64,000 nucleotides of DNA from Anaerolineaceae bacterium (lineage in GTDB: Bacteria; Chloroflexota; Anaerolineae; Anaerolineales; Anaerolineaceae). Position numbers and translations under genes: made by a program. Under the pieces are notes generated by a model, which ran no database searches, was not told where the DNA came from, and saw nothing but the letters and a program-made list of their open reading frames with translations. Shown here piece after piece: positions 42,828-52,648 of this stretch. Where the stretch lies: positions 186,001 to 250,000 of the forward strand of contig JARKPB010000010.1 in assembly GCA_029975475.1 (NCBI GenBank), in the 5' to 3' direction. Numbering within the stretch: position 1 is the stretch's first letter; every line of letters begins with the position of its first letter.

Positions 42828-44174
42828 TCAGGGCGTGTTGTAGCCGTAACTTTCGCAGATGGCGATGCTGGGCGCGATGATGTTCATAATAATAGTATCG
42901 CTGCGAAACGCTTCGCGCACCTTGCCAAGGATGACCACGGCTCTGGCGCAGTAGTTATTGGTTTTTCGGTGAAGGCCGGCCAGAGCTGAACCGTAGGTGT
43001 AATAATACACCACAGTCTCATCCGTCAGCGGCAGGCCGCTGATGGTGATGGCCGGGTCGTTCGCATCCGCGCAGCGCCGCACCTTACAGGATTCCTCGGG
43101 CGTGCAGCCCTCCACAGCGCATTTGAGCGCTTCGATCGCGCCTTCGTAGTTCTTGCCCTTGTAAAAAATAATCCCGGTTTGACCGTAGACATCCGCGCTG
43201 TCCGGCATATATTCCAGAGCTTTGCGGATATTGAGCGCGGCCGGGAAAAATGTGCCCAGCTGGGCATACGTTTTGGCGATGGAGATATAGGGCAGCGGAT
43301 CTTTAATTCCCAGCTGCTGGTTAATTGTCGCGGCCTGTTCAAAATATTCCAGCGCGCGGTCGTAATAATCCTTGCGCTGATCCGCGGCCAGGACGCGGTA
43401 GGTCACCCCGATGCGCAGGTGAAGAAAGGTCAGGTTGGGCGTGATTTGCAGCGCTTTTTCATATTCTTTGATCGCGCCTTCGTAATCGCGCAGCGACTCT
43501 TTGACATAGGCATAAATGCGGTGGACGTCCATCAGGCTGGGGTCGCGCTGCACCGCCTGCTCGATATATTCCTGAGCCTGCAGAACCTTTAATTGATCCG
43601 CCAGAATCTCGGCGTAATACGCCAGCGCCAGCGTGTTGGTGCCGTCCAGCTGCAGGGCGCGGATGGCTGCCTGTTCCGCCTCCACCAGATAGGTCTCGGC
43701 GTCCGGCCCGCCCAGCCCGGCGTTCCAGTCCAGCACAAAAGCGCGAATGGCATGAGCGGTGCTGTTGTCTGGAGCCAGTTCCACCGCGCGGTTGACCGAA
43801 TCAAGCGCCTCTTTTAAGCGCTTCGCGCGGTCCTCCGCGTTGACTTTCTGAGTCGAGGAATACACCTGAATACGCGCCAGTTCCGCCCACAACCGGGCTT
43901 CTTTGGGGCTGACTTCCAGGGCGCGCTTGTAGGCGGTGATGGCGTCTTCCAGGTTTCCGGCGGCGAAATGGGTTTTCGCCTCTTCTTCGTAGGAAACAAA
44001 CGTGCGCGTGGGGGTCGGGGTGACCAGAGACACCGGCTGAATTCCGCCGGTGGCGTACCCGCGCAGGACGAACAGCGCGGCCAGCACCATCACCAGCCAG
44101 AACAGGATGCGGTAGGGATGAACGCGCTCCGCGTGTTTTCGGAACAACGGTTTTGAACCGTTCAGGTCAATCAT
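42828..44174 (-). CDS. Membrane-anchored TPR protein (paralog 2)
   Basis: 448 residues. One membrane segment near the N-terminus (ILFWLVMVLAALFVLRGYATGG), then Thr/Pro residues and TPR-like repeats from about residue 68 (AKTHFAAGNLEDAITAYKRALEVSPKEARLWAELARIQVYS, then repeated 34-residue units). A conserved end segment, ETVVYYYTYGSALAGL, also occurs in the neighbour. The TPR domain would face outside. It lies 9 nt after the paralogous gene at 44184-45467. The role is unknown; protein-protein scaffolding is likely. Confidence 0.85.
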   Translation of the reverse strand: MIDLNGSKPLFRKHAERVHPYRILFWLVMVLAALFVLRGYATGGIQPVSLVTPTPTRTFVSYEEEAKTHFAAGNLEDAITAYKRALEVSPKEARLWAELARIQVYSSTQKVNAEDRAKRLKEALDSVNRAVELAPDNSTAHAIRAFVLDWNAGLGGPDAETYLVEAEQAAIRALQLDGTNTLALAYYAEILADQLKVLQAQEYIEQAVQRDPSLMDVHRIYAYVKESLRDYEGAIKEYEKALQITPNLTFLHLRIGVTYRVLAADQRKDYYDRALEYFEQAATINQQLGIKDPLPYISIAKTYAQLGTFFPAALNIRKALEYMPDSADVYGQTGIIFYKGKNYEGAIEALKCAVEGCTPEESCKVRRCADANDPAITISGLPLTDETVVYYYTYGSALAGLHRKTNNYCARAVVILGKVREAFRSDTIIMNIIAPSIAICESYGYNTP

Positions 44175-44183
44175 GCTTCATCC

Positions 44184-45467
44184 TCACGGCGCCGGGGTGG
44201 GCGTTTCCGTGGCGGGGGCTCCATTTGTTTCGGTTACGGTAGCTTTTGGCAGTGAAGCAGAAACCTGCTGGCAGATATTGATGATTTCCTGAGCGTTGAA
44301 GACCGCGATTTCATCGTTACGAACGCCCTTGATCAGCAATTGAGAAATGGGCAGCGCCTCGCCGCATTCGCCAATCCGGGCCAACGCCAGCCCGTAAGTG
44401 TAATAGAATTCAGCCGGGCGGCCGTAATCCAACGGTATTCCCTCAACCACTTCCCCCGCCTCATTGGTACCGCCCTGGACAGCAATTTTTAAGACCGCAA
44501 CCGCCTCTTCGTACTGCTTGTTTTTATACAGCATCACGCCCAGGTTGCCGTAGAGGAAAGGATCTTTGGGGTTATCTTTAAGCGCCTGCTGCCCGTACTG
44601 CACAGCGCGGACGAATTCACCGATCTGGGCATAGGTGCGCGAGATATACAGTTTTGGCAGCGGGTTTGTGGGATCCAGCGGGATAGCCTGGTTAAACTCC
44701 TTAACCGCGTTAACGTTATCCCCCAGGGCGCGGTAAGTGCGCCCCAGGAAGACGTGCAAATCGGCGATATTCGGGTTGATCTTGACCGCTTCCTGGAACA
44801 TTTGCAGCGCTTCTTCCGGGTTGCCGGTGTCTTCCAGCACCAGCCCGCGCGCGCGGTAGGACTCCATGGCGTTCGGGGCCAGATCCTGCGCGCGGCGCGA
44901 GGCTTGAATAGCCTCATCCAGGGTGGTGAGCGTGTCCTGACCGGCCTGCTTTTGCAGGATCAACACCTCGGCCAGGTAAGCGTAAGCGGCCGCGTTGTTG
45001 GGGTCAAGCTGGATGGCGGTTTTTAGCGAAGCCACACCGTTAAGATAATCGCCGGAAAGCCCCTGAGCCCAGCCGCGGTAGGCATACGCCTGGGGATTGT
45101 TTTCGCTGAGCAGCAGGGCGTTCTCCGCGTTGGTGATCGCATCCTGATATTTGCCGGTGTAGATTAACAGGCGCGCCAGAGCGATGTAGGGGCTGGGGTT
45201 GCGCGGGTCGACTTTAATGGCTTCACCGTAAGATTGGATTGCCCCGGTAAATTTTCCTTCTGCTTCCAGGGTTTGCGCTTCAATGATATACGCATCCGGC
45301 GAACGGGTCGGTTCCGCGGTAGGCACAAAGGGAGGCGGGATGGTAGGCACCACCCGTTCGTTGAAGTAAATCGCTCCTCCAACCAGCAGCAACAAAAAGA
45401 TGACCCGCAGCGGGTTCGACCGCCGCGTGCGCCGCTGCATGCTCCAGTTACTTCCTTTGAGATACAT
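44184..45467 (-). CDS. Membrane-anchored TPR protein (paralog 1)
   Basis: 427 residues from the first ATG; an alternative ATG at 45440 removes nine residues. A membrane segment ([21 protein letters not shown]) is followed by Pro-rich sequence and TPR units ([72 protein letters not shown] and so on). The segment [17 protein letters not shown] near the end matches its neighbour. The C-terminus is a Thr/Pro/Ala-rich tail. It and the next gene look like a tandem duplication. Confidence 0.85.
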   Translation of the reverse strand: MYLKGSNWSMQRRTRRSNPLRVIFLLLLVGGAIYFNERVVPTIPPPFVPTAEPTRSPDAYIIEAQTLEAEGKFTGAIQSYGEAIKVDPRNPSPYIALARLLIYTGKYQDAITNAENALLLSENNPQAYAYRGWAQGLSGDYLNGVASLKTAIQLDPNNAAAYAYLAEVLILQKQAGQDTLTTLDEAIQASRRAQDLAPNAMESYRARGLVLEDTGNPEEALQMFQEAVKINPNIADLHVFLGRTYRALGDNVNAVKEFNQAIPLDPTNPLPKLYISRTYAQIGEFVRAVQYGQQALKDNPKDPFLYGNLGVMLYKNKQYEEAVAVLKIAVQGGTNEAGEVVEGIPLDYGRPAEFYYTYGLALARIGECGEALPISQLLIKGVRNDEIAVFNAQEIINICQQVSASLPKATVTETNGAPATETPTPAP

Positions 45468-45553
45468 AAATTCATCTTACCGTACTCGAAAACCAGCGTC
45501 AAGGCAAGGGCCTGCCTGGCGAAAGGGTTCTAAACCTGTTTTAATCGCCGATC

Positions 45554-45591
45554 TTGTCCGTTGTACGGCTCACAGTTACAATTATTCTATG
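45554..45591 (+). promoter_or_regulatory. trmD promoter, apparently leaderless
   Basis: TTGTCC (45554-45559), 17-nt spacer, TACAAT (45577-45582), then 6 nt and the ATG (45589). Transcription should start at or within 1-2 nt of the ATG; no ribosome site can fit. Confidence 0.7.
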
Positions 45592-46353
45592 CGCGTGGAA
45601 ATCTTCACCCTGTTTCCCGACCTGTTTCAACCCTACCTTGAAACCAGCATCCTGGATAAAGCCATAAAACGCGGACTGCTGCAGGTGGCGCTGCACGACA
45701 TCCGCGCCTATACCACCGACCGCCATCACACCACCGACGACGCCCCCTACGGCGGCGGCGGCGGGATGGTGATGAAGCCGGAACCGGTCTTTGCCGCGGT
45801 GGAAGGAGTGCTTGGCGCGCCGCCGTGCTGCCCGGTGATTTTAATGAGCCCCCAGGGAAGGCCCTTTACCCAAAAGGTGGCGTATGAACTGGCCGAACTG
45901 CCGCGCTTTGCCCTGCTGTGCGGGCGGTACGAGGGCGTGGACGAGCGCATCCGCGAGCATCTGGTCAGCGATCAAATCTCGATCGGCGATTTTGTGCTCA
46001 CCGGCGGGGAATTGCCAGCCCTGACCATTCTGGATGCCGTCTCGCGCCTGATCCCCGGGGTTCTGGGCGACCCGGACGGCGCGGCAGATGATTCTTTCGC
46101 TTCCGGTCTGCTGGAATATCCCCATTACACCCGCCCGGAAGTTTTTCGCGGCTGGCCGGTGCCGGCGGTGCTGCTTTCCGGCAACCACGCCGAGATCGCC
46201 CGCTGGCGGCGGGAGCAGGCACTGCTGCGCACGCTGCGCCAGCGCCCCGATTTACTGGAAACGTTTCCTTTGAGCCAGGCCGACCGTAAATTCCTCGACC
46301 GCATCCGGAATGAAAGCGAACCGGATTCCCCGCCCCCCGAAATAACCGGGTGA
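45589..46353 (+). CDS. trmD: tRNA (guanine37-N1)-methyltransferase
   Basis: 254 residues from the ATG at 45589 ([31 protein letters not shown]); the open frame extends upstream but through the promoter. It methylates G37 of tRNAs with SAM, preventing +1 frameshifts. The trefoil-knot motifs [27 protein letters not shown] and [14 protein letters not shown] are intact. It is alone here, without rimM, rpsP or rplS. Confidence 0.96.
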   Translation: MRVEIFTLFPDLFQPYLETSILDKAIKRGLLQVALHDIRAYTTDRHHTTDDAPYGGGGGMVMKPEPVFAAVEGVLGAPPCCPVILMSPQGRPFTQKVAYELAELPRFALLCGRYEGVDERIREHLVSDQISIGDFVLTGGELPALTILDAVSRLIPGVLGDPDGAADDSFASGLLEYPHYTRPEVFRGWPVPAVLLSGNHAEIARWRREQALLRTLRQRPDLLETFPLSQADRKFLDRIRNESEPDSPPPEITG

Positions 46354-46407
46354 GGTCATGTTTTTGATATTTTCGATCCCCTCCGCGCCGTGAGCGCATT
46401 TGCTTTC

Positions 46408-46436
46408 TTGCAAATGATTTCGGTTTACGATATACT
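46408..46436 (+). promoter_or_regulatory. Promoter of the BMP transporter operon
   Basis: TTGCAA (46408-46413), 17-nt spacer, TATACT (46431-46436). The leader is about 70 nt and includes aggaggagaaag before the ATG. Confidence 0.8.
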
Positions 46437-46512
46437 TGTAAGACAAGGTTGGGGAATCAAAAAAAACAGAACATCGCCCCAACCGCCAACATTCTCTAGG
46501 AGGAGAAAGAAC

Positions 46513-47625
46513 ATGTCCAAAAAGTTGTATGCCATTTTCGCAGTAGTTCTGATGGCATCCATGCTGCTGGCTGCCTGCGGCCAGGCTGCCCCGGCTCCGA
46601 CCGAGGCTCCCGCCCCTGCCACCGAGGCTCCCGCCCCTGCGACCGAAGCCCCGACGGAAGCGCCCAAAGTCATCAAGGTTTGCGAAATCACCGACACCGG
46701 TGGTATTGATGACAAATCCTTCAACGCGACCGCCTGGAAGGGCGTGACCGACGCGATGGCCGAATTTGGCATCGAAGGCAAATATCTGGAATCGACCCAG
46801 GCTGCTGACTACGAAAAGAACATCAACGCTTTCATTGAAGAAGGCTGCGATCTGATCGTGACCGTCGGCTTCCTGCTGGGCGATGCCACCAAGGCTGGCG
46901 CCGAAGCCAACCCTGACTTCAAGTTCACCATCATCGACTACGCCTACGATCCCGCTCTGCCGAATGTCGTCGGACAGGTCTTCAACACCGACGAAGCCGC
47001 TTTCCTGGCTGGCTACCTGGCCGCCGGTATGAGCAAGACCGGCAAGGTCGGCACCTTTGGCGGTCTGCAGATCCCGCCCGTGACCATCTTCATGGACGGT
47101 TTCTATTACGGCGTGAAGTACTACAACGAGAAGAAAGGCACCAACGTGGAAGTCCTCGGTTGGGACCCCGTAGCTGCCACCGGCCTCTTCACCCAGTCCT
47201 TTGACGATCAGAACCTCGGCAAGCAGTTCGCCATCCAGCTGATGGACAACGGCGCCGATGTGGTCATGCCCGTTGCCGGCCCGGTCGGCATTGGCTCTGC
47301 CGCTGCCGTCAAGGAACGCACCACCGCCGACAAACCGATCTACTTCATCGGCGTTGACAGCGACTGGTTCCTCACCCAGCCCGACTACGCGGACATCATC
47401 CTGACCTCTGTGCTCAAGAAGATGGACGCCACCACCAAAGCCGTGATCAAGAAAGTCATCGACGGCACCTTTGAAGGCGGTCTGGAAGTTGGTAGCCTGG
47501 CCAACGGCGGTGTGGATATCGCCCCCTACCACAACTTTGACGCCGCGGTTCCCGCTGAACTGAAAGCCGAGATTGAACAGCTCAAGGCTGACATCATCTC
47601 CGGCGCTGTCAAGGTCAAGCCGTAA
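46513..47625 (+). CDS. BMP-family substrate-binding lipoprotein (nucleoside-type)
   Basis: 370 residues from the ATG at 46513 behind a strong ribosome site. Lipoprotein signal MSKKLYAIFAVVLMASMLLAAC, then the repeated linker PTEAPAPATEAPAPATEAP. The BMP/PnrA domain starts IKVCEITDTGGIDDKSFNATAWKGVTDAM and contains YEKNINAFIEEGCDLIVTVGFLLGDAT and GVDSDWFLTQPDYADIILTSVLKKMD. This family usually binds purine or pyrimidine nucleosides. A terminator follows, but the ABC genes on the same strand belong with it. Confidence 0.92.
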   Translation: MSKKLYAIFAVVLMASMLLAACGQAAPAPTEAPAPATEAPAPATEAPTEAPKVIKVCEITDTGGIDDKSFNATAWKGVTDAMAEFGIEGKYLESTQAADYEKNINAFIEEGCDLIVTVGFLLGDATKAGAEANPDFKFTIIDYAYDPALPNVVGQVFNTDEAAFLAGYLAAGMSKTGKVGTFGGLQIPPVTIFMDGFYYGVKYYNEKKGTNVEVLGWDPVAATGLFTQSFDDQNLGKQFAIQLMDNGADVVMPVAGPVGIGSAAAVKERTTADKPIYFIGVDSDWFLTQPDYADIILTSVLKKMDATTKAVIKKVIDGTFEGGLEVGSLANGGVDIAPYHNFDAAVPAELKAEIEQLKADIISGAVKVKP

Positions 47626-47655
47626 GCCGCGCTTCACTTGAAATCAAGCACGACA

Positions 47656-47685
47656 GGCGCTCCGGGCATACCGGAGCGCCTTTTA
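47656..47685 (+). terminator. Terminator after the BMP protein gene
   Basis: Perfect 10-bp stem GGCGCTCCGG (47656-47665) with CCGGAGCGCC (47671-47680), loop GCATA, then TTTTATTT. It probably lets the binding protein be made in excess over the transporter. Confidence 0.85.
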
Positions 47686-47788
47686 TTTGACATTCCTCTT
47701 AATATTCTCTTAATCGGATGGGCTGGCAGGGTGATTCAGATAAGCCTGTGGTAGAATATTTTAATCTTTTCCCTCAAGCGGAGTGAGT

Positions 47789-49354
47789 ATGGCTCCTGTC
47801 CTACAATTGAAATCGATCACCAAGCGGTTTCCAGGCGTGCTGGCCAATGACCATATTGACCTGACCCTGCAGCAAGGGGAGATCCTGGCCTTGCTGGGAG
47901 AAAACGGCGCCGGGAAAACCACCCTGATGAACATCCTTTACGGTCTGTACCAGCCGGATGAAGGCGAGATCTGGGTGCGCGAGAAGAAAATCAGCGTCCA
48001 TTCGCCCACCGACGCGATCCGGGCCGGTATTGGCATGGTTCATCAACATTTTATGCTCATCCCGGTTTTCACGGTAACAGAAAACGTGATGCTGGGCGAA
48101 GAGTCCCTGCGCTACGGCGATTTCCTGGACCGGCCGAAAGCCGCCGCGCGCATCCGCGAAATTTCCACGAAATACGGTCTGGAGGTGGATCCGGATACCT
48201 ACATCCGCGATCTGCCGGTCGGCGTGCAGCAGCGCGTTGAAATCATCAAGCTGCTCTACCGCGAGGCAGACATTTTGATCTTTGACGAGCCCACCGCCGT
48301 CCTGACTCCCCAGGAAGCGGACGAGCTCTTTGAAATCATGCGGCTGCTGGTCAAGCAGGGCAAATCCATCATCTTTATTACCCACAAGCTGCGCGAAGTG
48401 CTGGAAGTGGCGGACCGCATTATGGTGATCCGCCGCGGGGCGGTGGTCGGCGAAACCACACCGAAAGACGCGGACCGCGAAAAACTGGCCGCCATGATGG
48501 TCGGGCGGGCGGTCAACCTGGAAGTTGAAAAAGAATCGGCTACCCCCGGAGATGTCGTCCTGGAAGTTCGCGACCTGGAAGTGGCCAACGATCAGAAGCA
48601 GATCATGGTTGAAGGCGTCAGTTTTGAGATTCGCGCCGGCGAAATTCTTGGCCTGGCGGGGGTGCAGGGCAACGGCCAGACCGAACTGGTAGACGCGATT
48701 ACCGGTATGCGCAGACCGACCTCCGGAAGCATCCGGCTGCTGGGCGAGACGGTTACTTACGCCACCCCGCGCAAATTCACCGAAATGGGCAGCGCGCATG
48801 TTCCGGAAGACCGCCAGAAAGACGGGCTGGTGCTGAGCTTCTCCATCGCGGATAATCTAATTCTGAACACCTACTACAAGGAGCCTTTTGCGCGCGGGGT
48901 TATCCGCCAGGAAAAAGCAATCCTCGCCAATGCCGAGCGGCTGATTGAGCAGTTTGACGTGCGCACTCCCGGGCCGCTGATCCATGTTGGCGCGCTTTCC
49001 GGCGGCAACCAGCAAAAGGTGATCGTCGCGCGCGAACTTTCCCGGCCAATTAAACTGCTGGTGGCTTCTCAACCCACCCGCGGTCTGGATGTCGGTTCAA
49101 TCGAATACATCCATTCGCAAATCGTCAAGAAACGCGATGAAGGCTGCGCTGTGCTGGTGGCTTCGTCCGAGCTGGATGAAATTATGGAGCTGTCAGACCG
49201 CATCGCCGTCATGTACCGCGGCAAGATCATCGCGATTGTGAACGCGGGTGAAGTTACCAAACAGGAGGTCGGCCTGTTAATGGCGGGGGTTCAGATTGAT
49301 TTGACAGACGCTGGCCGCAAGAAGGGCCGGGTCAAAGTGGAATCTACTTTTTAA
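47789..49354 (+). CDS. Nucleoside ABC transporter, tandem ATPase
   Basis: 521 residues from the ATG at 47789, with GGAG about 7 nt upstream; a GTG at 47783 is in frame but less well placed. Two cassettes: the first with Walker A GENGAGKTT and LIFDEPTAVLTPQE, the second with the degenerate GVQGNGQTE, signature LSGGNQQKVIVARELS and LLVASQPTRGLDVGS. The second-site form (ASQPTRGLD) is typical of BMP-linked transporters such as NupA/YufO. It powers the two permeases that follow. Confidence 0.93.
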   Translation: MAPVLQLKSITKRFPGVLANDHIDLTLQQGEILALLGENGAGKTTLMNILYGLYQPDEGEIWVREKKISVHSPTDAIRAGIGMVHQHFMLIPVFTVTENVMLGEESLRYGDFLDRPKAAARIREISTKYGLEVDPDTYIRDLPVGVQQRVEIIKLLYREADILIFDEPTAVLTPQEADELFEIMRLLVKQGKSIIFITHKLREVLEVADRIMVIRRGAVVGETTPKDADREKLAAMMVGRAVNLEVEKESATPGDVVLEVRDLEVANDQKQIMVEGVSFEIRAGEILGLAGVQGNGQTELVDAITGMRRPTSGSIRLLGETVTYATPRKFTEMGSAHVPEDRQKDGLVLSFSIADNLILNTYYKEPFARGVIRQEKAILANAERLIEQFDVRTPGPLIHVGALSGGNQQKVIVARELSRPIKLLVASQPTRGLDVGSIEYIHSQIVKKRDEGCAVLVASSELDEIMELSDRIAVMYRGKIIAIVNAGEVTKQEVGLLMAGVQIDLTDAGRKKGRVKVESTF

Positions 49355-49366
49355 CGGGGGTACGCT

Positions 49367-50650
49367 GTGGCGAACCAACCTGATAACAAGCAAAAACCTG
49401 AAGTTACCAAAGTATTGCTCGAAGAGATCATCGACAGCCCTTCGAAGAAAAAGGGGCGGAGCGGTACCGGACAGGCTATTCTTATTCCGATCCTGGCGGT
49501 CCTCACCGGTCTGATCATTGGCGCGGTCATCATCGCCCTGACCACAGAGGACGTCTACAAAGCCTTCGCGCTGTCATTTGGAGACGGGCTGGGGGCAGCC
49601 TGGAAAGCGATTTCAACCTCTTACGAGGCGCTGTTCAAAGGCGCGTTTGGCGATCCGGCGCGGATTATCGCCGCCCTGCAGGGCGACAACCCGATTGAAC
49701 TGCGCCGCGCTGTGAATCCTTTCCTGGAAAGCCTGGTCGTGGCCACCCCGTATATTTTTGCCGGTCTGGCCGTCGCGGTGGCATTTCGGTCAGGTCTGTT
49801 CAGCATCGGCGCCGAAGGGCAGATTTTCATCGGCGCCACCGCGGCCACGTTCGTCGGCTATTCCATCAAAGGCCTGCCGCCCTACATTCATATGCCGCTG
49901 GCTTTTCTGGCTGGCGCGGCGGCCGGCGCGCTGTGGGGTTTTGTTCCCGGCTGGTTGAAAGCCAAAACGGGCGGCAGCGAGGTGATTAACACCATCATGG
50001 TGAACTGGATCACCTTCCGCCTGACAGAATGGCTGCTGACCGGCCCAATGCAGCGGCCCGGCTCGGGCGGCGTTCCGCTCAGTCCTTTTATTGAAAAGAG
50101 CGCGGAAATACCCCAATTTTTTGATAAGCCCATCCGCTTCCATCTCGGATTCTTTATCGCCCTGGCAGTCGCTTTCCTGGTGTATTACTTCCTCTTCAAG
50201 ACTACCTGGGGATACAACTTGCGCACGGTAGGCGCCAACCCGAACGCGGCGCGCTACGCTGGCATGAACATCGTCACCAGCACCATCGTGGCCATGAGCA
50301 TCTCCGGCGCGCTGGCCGGGATGGCCGGAGCGAATGAAATCCTCGCGCTCAACCGCACCCTGGCGCTGGGCTTTTCGCCGGGTTTTGGCTTTGACGCCAT
50401 CGCGCTGGCGCTGCTGGGCAACAGCAACCCGATCGGCGTGGTCCTGGCCGCGCTGCTCTTCGGCTTCCTGCGCAGCGGCGCCACCCGCATGATGCTGGCT
50501 ACCGGCATCCCGATTGACATTATCTCTATCCTGCAAGCGCTGATTATCATCTTTATCGCTGCCCCGGCGATCATTCGCACGATTTACCGCCTGCGCGCCC
50601 CGAAAATTGAAGATCGGGTCGTGGTCAAGACCGGCTGGGGAGGTAAATAA
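49367..50650 (+). CDS. Nucleoside ABC transporter permease 1 (YufP-like)
   Basis: 427 residues with a GTG start. A cytoplasmic N-tail (about 40 residues, Lys-rich) precedes about ten hydrophobic segments. Family segments: IFAGLAVAVAFRSGLFSIGAEGQIFIGA, GGSEVINTIMVNWI and GFGFDAIALALLGNSNPIGVVLAALLFGFLRSG. It pairs with the next permease and lies 12 nt after the ATPase gene. Confidence 0.92.
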   Translation: MANQPDNKQKPEVTKVLLEEIIDSPSKKKGRSGTGQAILIPILAVLTGLIIGAVIIALTTEDVYKAFALSFGDGLGAAWKAISTSYEALFKGAFGDPARIIAALQGDNPIELRRAVNPFLESLVVATPYIFAGLAVAVAFRSGLFSIGAEGQIFIGATAATFVGYSIKGLPPYIHMPLAFLAGAAAGALWGFVPGWLKAKTGGSEVINTIMVNWITFRLTEWLLTGPMQRPGSGGVPLSPFIEKSAEIPQFFDKPIRFHLGFFIALAVAFLVYYFLFKTTWGYNLRTVGANPNAARYAGMNIVTSTIVAMSISGALAGMAGANEILALNRTLALGFSPGFGFDAIALALLGNSNPIGVVLAALLFGFLRSGATRMMLATGIPIDIISILQALIIIFIAAPAIIRTIYRLRAPKIEDRVVVKTGWGGK

Positions 50651-50653
50651 GCT

Positions 50654-51922
50654 ATGGCTGAGATCATTGTTCATCGCAAGGTTGAAGAAATCACTCCGCG
50701 GCGCAAATACACCATCGCGGTTGTGCTGCTGCTCATCGCCGGTTTAATGACCGGGTTGTTCGTGGTAACCGCCAGTCACGACGCGTTTACCACCTTTGGC
50801 CTGACCCCGGGCGGCATCACCCGCGGCTCAGTGCCCGATCTGGTGCTGCCCACCCTGGAAGTGCTGATCGGCCTGACCGTTCTGGTCGGCCTGGCCGGGA
50901 TCTACCAGCTGTTCAAGGGTTTCGGCCGATTTACCAATCTGGTTCTGGGGTTATCCTTCTTTCTGTTCATCTTCGCGCTGCTGATCTGGACGGCATCTGG
51001 AAAATCCCTGAACCTGGGCGGGCTGCTGAAAGGCTCGCTGCTTCTGGCGGTGCCGATCGCGCTTGGAGCCCTTTCCGGGGTTATGAGCGAACGATCAGGC
51101 GTGGTCAACATCGCCATTGAGGGGATGATGCTGATGGGCGCCATGACCGGCGCGCTGTTCGGCAGCATCACCAAAAATTTCTGGATCGGGCTGGGAACCG
51201 CTCTGCTGGCCGGGCTGCTGATGGCCGCTATTCACGCCGTGCTGTCAATAAAATACAAAGTGGATCAAATCATCTCCGGCACGGTGATCAACATTTTTGG
51301 CGCGGGATTAAGCTCGTTTATCTCCTCCAAATTTATGCAGACCTACGAGTATCTTAACAATCCGCCCATCTTCCCGCGCGTGCCGATCCCGGTGCTGGCA
51401 GATATTCCCTTCCTGGGGCCCATTTTCTTCAACAACAACATCTTTGTTTACGTGCTGATGATCCTGCTGATCGTGATGCAGATCGCGCTCTTCCAGACCC
51501 GCTGGGGCCTGCGGCTGCGCTCGGTGGGCGAACACCCTAAAGCCGCGGATACGCTCGGGATTAACGTGATCCGCACCCGTTACATGGCGGTGCTGCTCAG
51601 CGGTCTGATCGCCGGTTTTGGCGGCGCGTATTTCACGCTGGGTTCCATCGGGCGCTTTGAAGAATTAATGACCGCCGGCAAGGGCTTTATCGGTCTGGCG
51701 AGCATGATTTTTGGCAACTGGTCGCCGGTCGGGGCGGTCAGCGCGAGCCTGCTGTTTGGCTTCTTTGAAAACCTGGGGCCTTCGCTCTCCCTGCTGGGCA
51801 GCAAAATCCCCAACCAGTTTACATCGATGCTGCCGTATATCGCCACGATGGTCATCCTGGCCGGGGTGGTGGGGCGCGGTCAGGTGCCGGCCGCGGACGG
51901 CGTGCCTTACGAAAAAGAATAA
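50654..51922 (+). CDS. Nucleoside ABC transporter permease 2 (YufQ-like)
   Basis: 422 residues. The first 150 residues are an extra hydrophobic extension with three segments. The core begins SLLLAVPIALGALSGVMSERSGVVNIAIEGMMLMGAM, followed by VDQIISGTVINIFGAGLSSFISS and FIGLASMIFGNWSPVGAVSASLLFGFFENLG. It completes the four-gene importer and lies 3 nt after permease 1. Confidence 0.92.
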   Translation: MAEIIVHRKVEEITPRRKYTIAVVLLLIAGLMTGLFVVTASHDAFTTFGLTPGGITRGSVPDLVLPTLEVLIGLTVLVGLAGIYQLFKGFGRFTNLVLGLSFFLFIFALLIWTASGKSLNLGGLLKGSLLLAVPIALGALSGVMSERSGVVNIAIEGMMLMGAMTGALFGSITKNFWIGLGTALLAGLLMAAIHAVLSIKYKVDQIISGTVINIFGAGLSSFISSKFMQTYEYLNNPPIFPRVPIPVLADIPFLGPIFFNNNIFVYVLMILLIVMQIALFQTRWGLRLRSVGEHPKAADTLGINVIRTRYMAVLLSGLIAGFGGAYFTLGSIGRFEELMTAGKGFIGLASMIFGNWSPVGAVSASLLFGFFENLGPSLSLLGSKIPNQFTSMLPYIATMVILAGVVGRGQVPAADGVPYEKE

Positions 51923-51934
51923 TCACAATCCCGA

Positions 51935-51962
51935 CCCCTTCCCTGCGGAAGGGGTTTTTTTT
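51935..51962 (+). terminator. Terminator of the nucleoside transporter operon
   Basis: Perfect 8-bp stem CCCCTTCC (51935-51942) with GGAAGGGG (51947-51954), loop CTGC, then eight T. Confidence 0.92.
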
Positions 51963-51989
51963 GCCCTTAAGGTCTGTGTGGGGTATAAT
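51961..51989 (+). promoter_or_regulatory. Promoter of the cytochrome c maturation operon
   Basis: TTGCCC (51961-51966), 17-nt spacer, perfect TATAAT (51984-51989). It begins right at the end of the preceding terminator. The leader to ccmE is about 118 nt. Confidence 0.75.
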
Positions 51990-52113
51990 TGGACTACTTA
52001 TGGCGGAATAGTGCAGGATGTTCCCCGCTGCGTTTCTCACCCTGAATTAATCTGGGTATGTCAAAATGAGAACGCGCTCGCATCTTTGTGTTAAACATTG
52101 AGGAGTCCGCTGG

Positions 52114-52599
52114 ATGTCTTTTCCAAACAAATTTATCATTGGCGGCGCATTGATGGTGATCGCCATCATCGCCTTGATTGTGGCTGCCGTATCGCAGGGC
52201 AGCCAGTATTTTCTAACGGTGGAAGAACTGCAAGCCCGTCAGGCAGAGATGACCGGGCGGGAAGTGCGCATTTCTGGCGCAGTGGTCGGCGACACGATTG
52301 TTTACGACCCGGAAACCCTGCAGCTTACCTTTACCATCGCCCATGTGCCCGGGGACAGCGCTGAAATTGAGCGCCTGGGCGGCTTGGGGTTGGTGCTGCA
52401 CAACGCGGTCAATGACCCAACGCTTCCGCGCCTGAAGGTGGTTTACACCGGCGAACGCCCGGACCTGATGCGCAACGAAGCCCAGGCCATCATGACCGGC
52501 AAATTAGGAGAAGACGGGGTTTTTCACGCCGAAGAACTGCTGCTGAAGTGCCCCAGCCGTTATGACGAGGCTGTGCCAGACCAATCGGCCAGCCAGTAA
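52114..52599 (+). CDS. ccmE: Cytochrome c maturation heme chaperone CcmE, cysteine type
   Basis: 161 residues. An N-terminal membrane anchor (IIGGALMVIAIIALIVAAV) and an OB-fold domain (REVRISGAVVGDTIVYD, LKVVYTGERPDLMRNEAQAIMTGKLGEDGVFHAEELLLKC) agree with CcmE. The heme-attachment motif is C146-P-S-R-Y150: a CxxxY form instead of the HxxxY of proteobacterial CcmE. Such cysteine forms are known from archaea and Desulfovibrio. It carries heme from CcmC to CcmF outside the membrane. First gene of the operon. Confidence 0.93.
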   Translation: MSFPNKFIIGGALMVIAIIALIVAAVSQGSQYFLTVEELQARQAEMTGREVRISGAVVGDTIVYDPETLQLTFTIAHVPGDSAEIERLGGLGLVLHNAVNDPTLPRLKVVYTGERPDLMRNEAQAIMTGKLGEDGVFHAEELLLKCPSRYDEAVPDQSASQ

Positions 52600-52648
52600 C
52601 CCAAACAAAGGAAACGCAGGTTTTGTTCGGCTGCCAGGGAGTGCGCGC

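Noticed and set aside
46252-47637. 461-codon minus-strand frame across the BMP protein gene
   Set aside because: Antisense shadow; its translation is Gly/Arg/Asp low-complexity and has no ribosome site.
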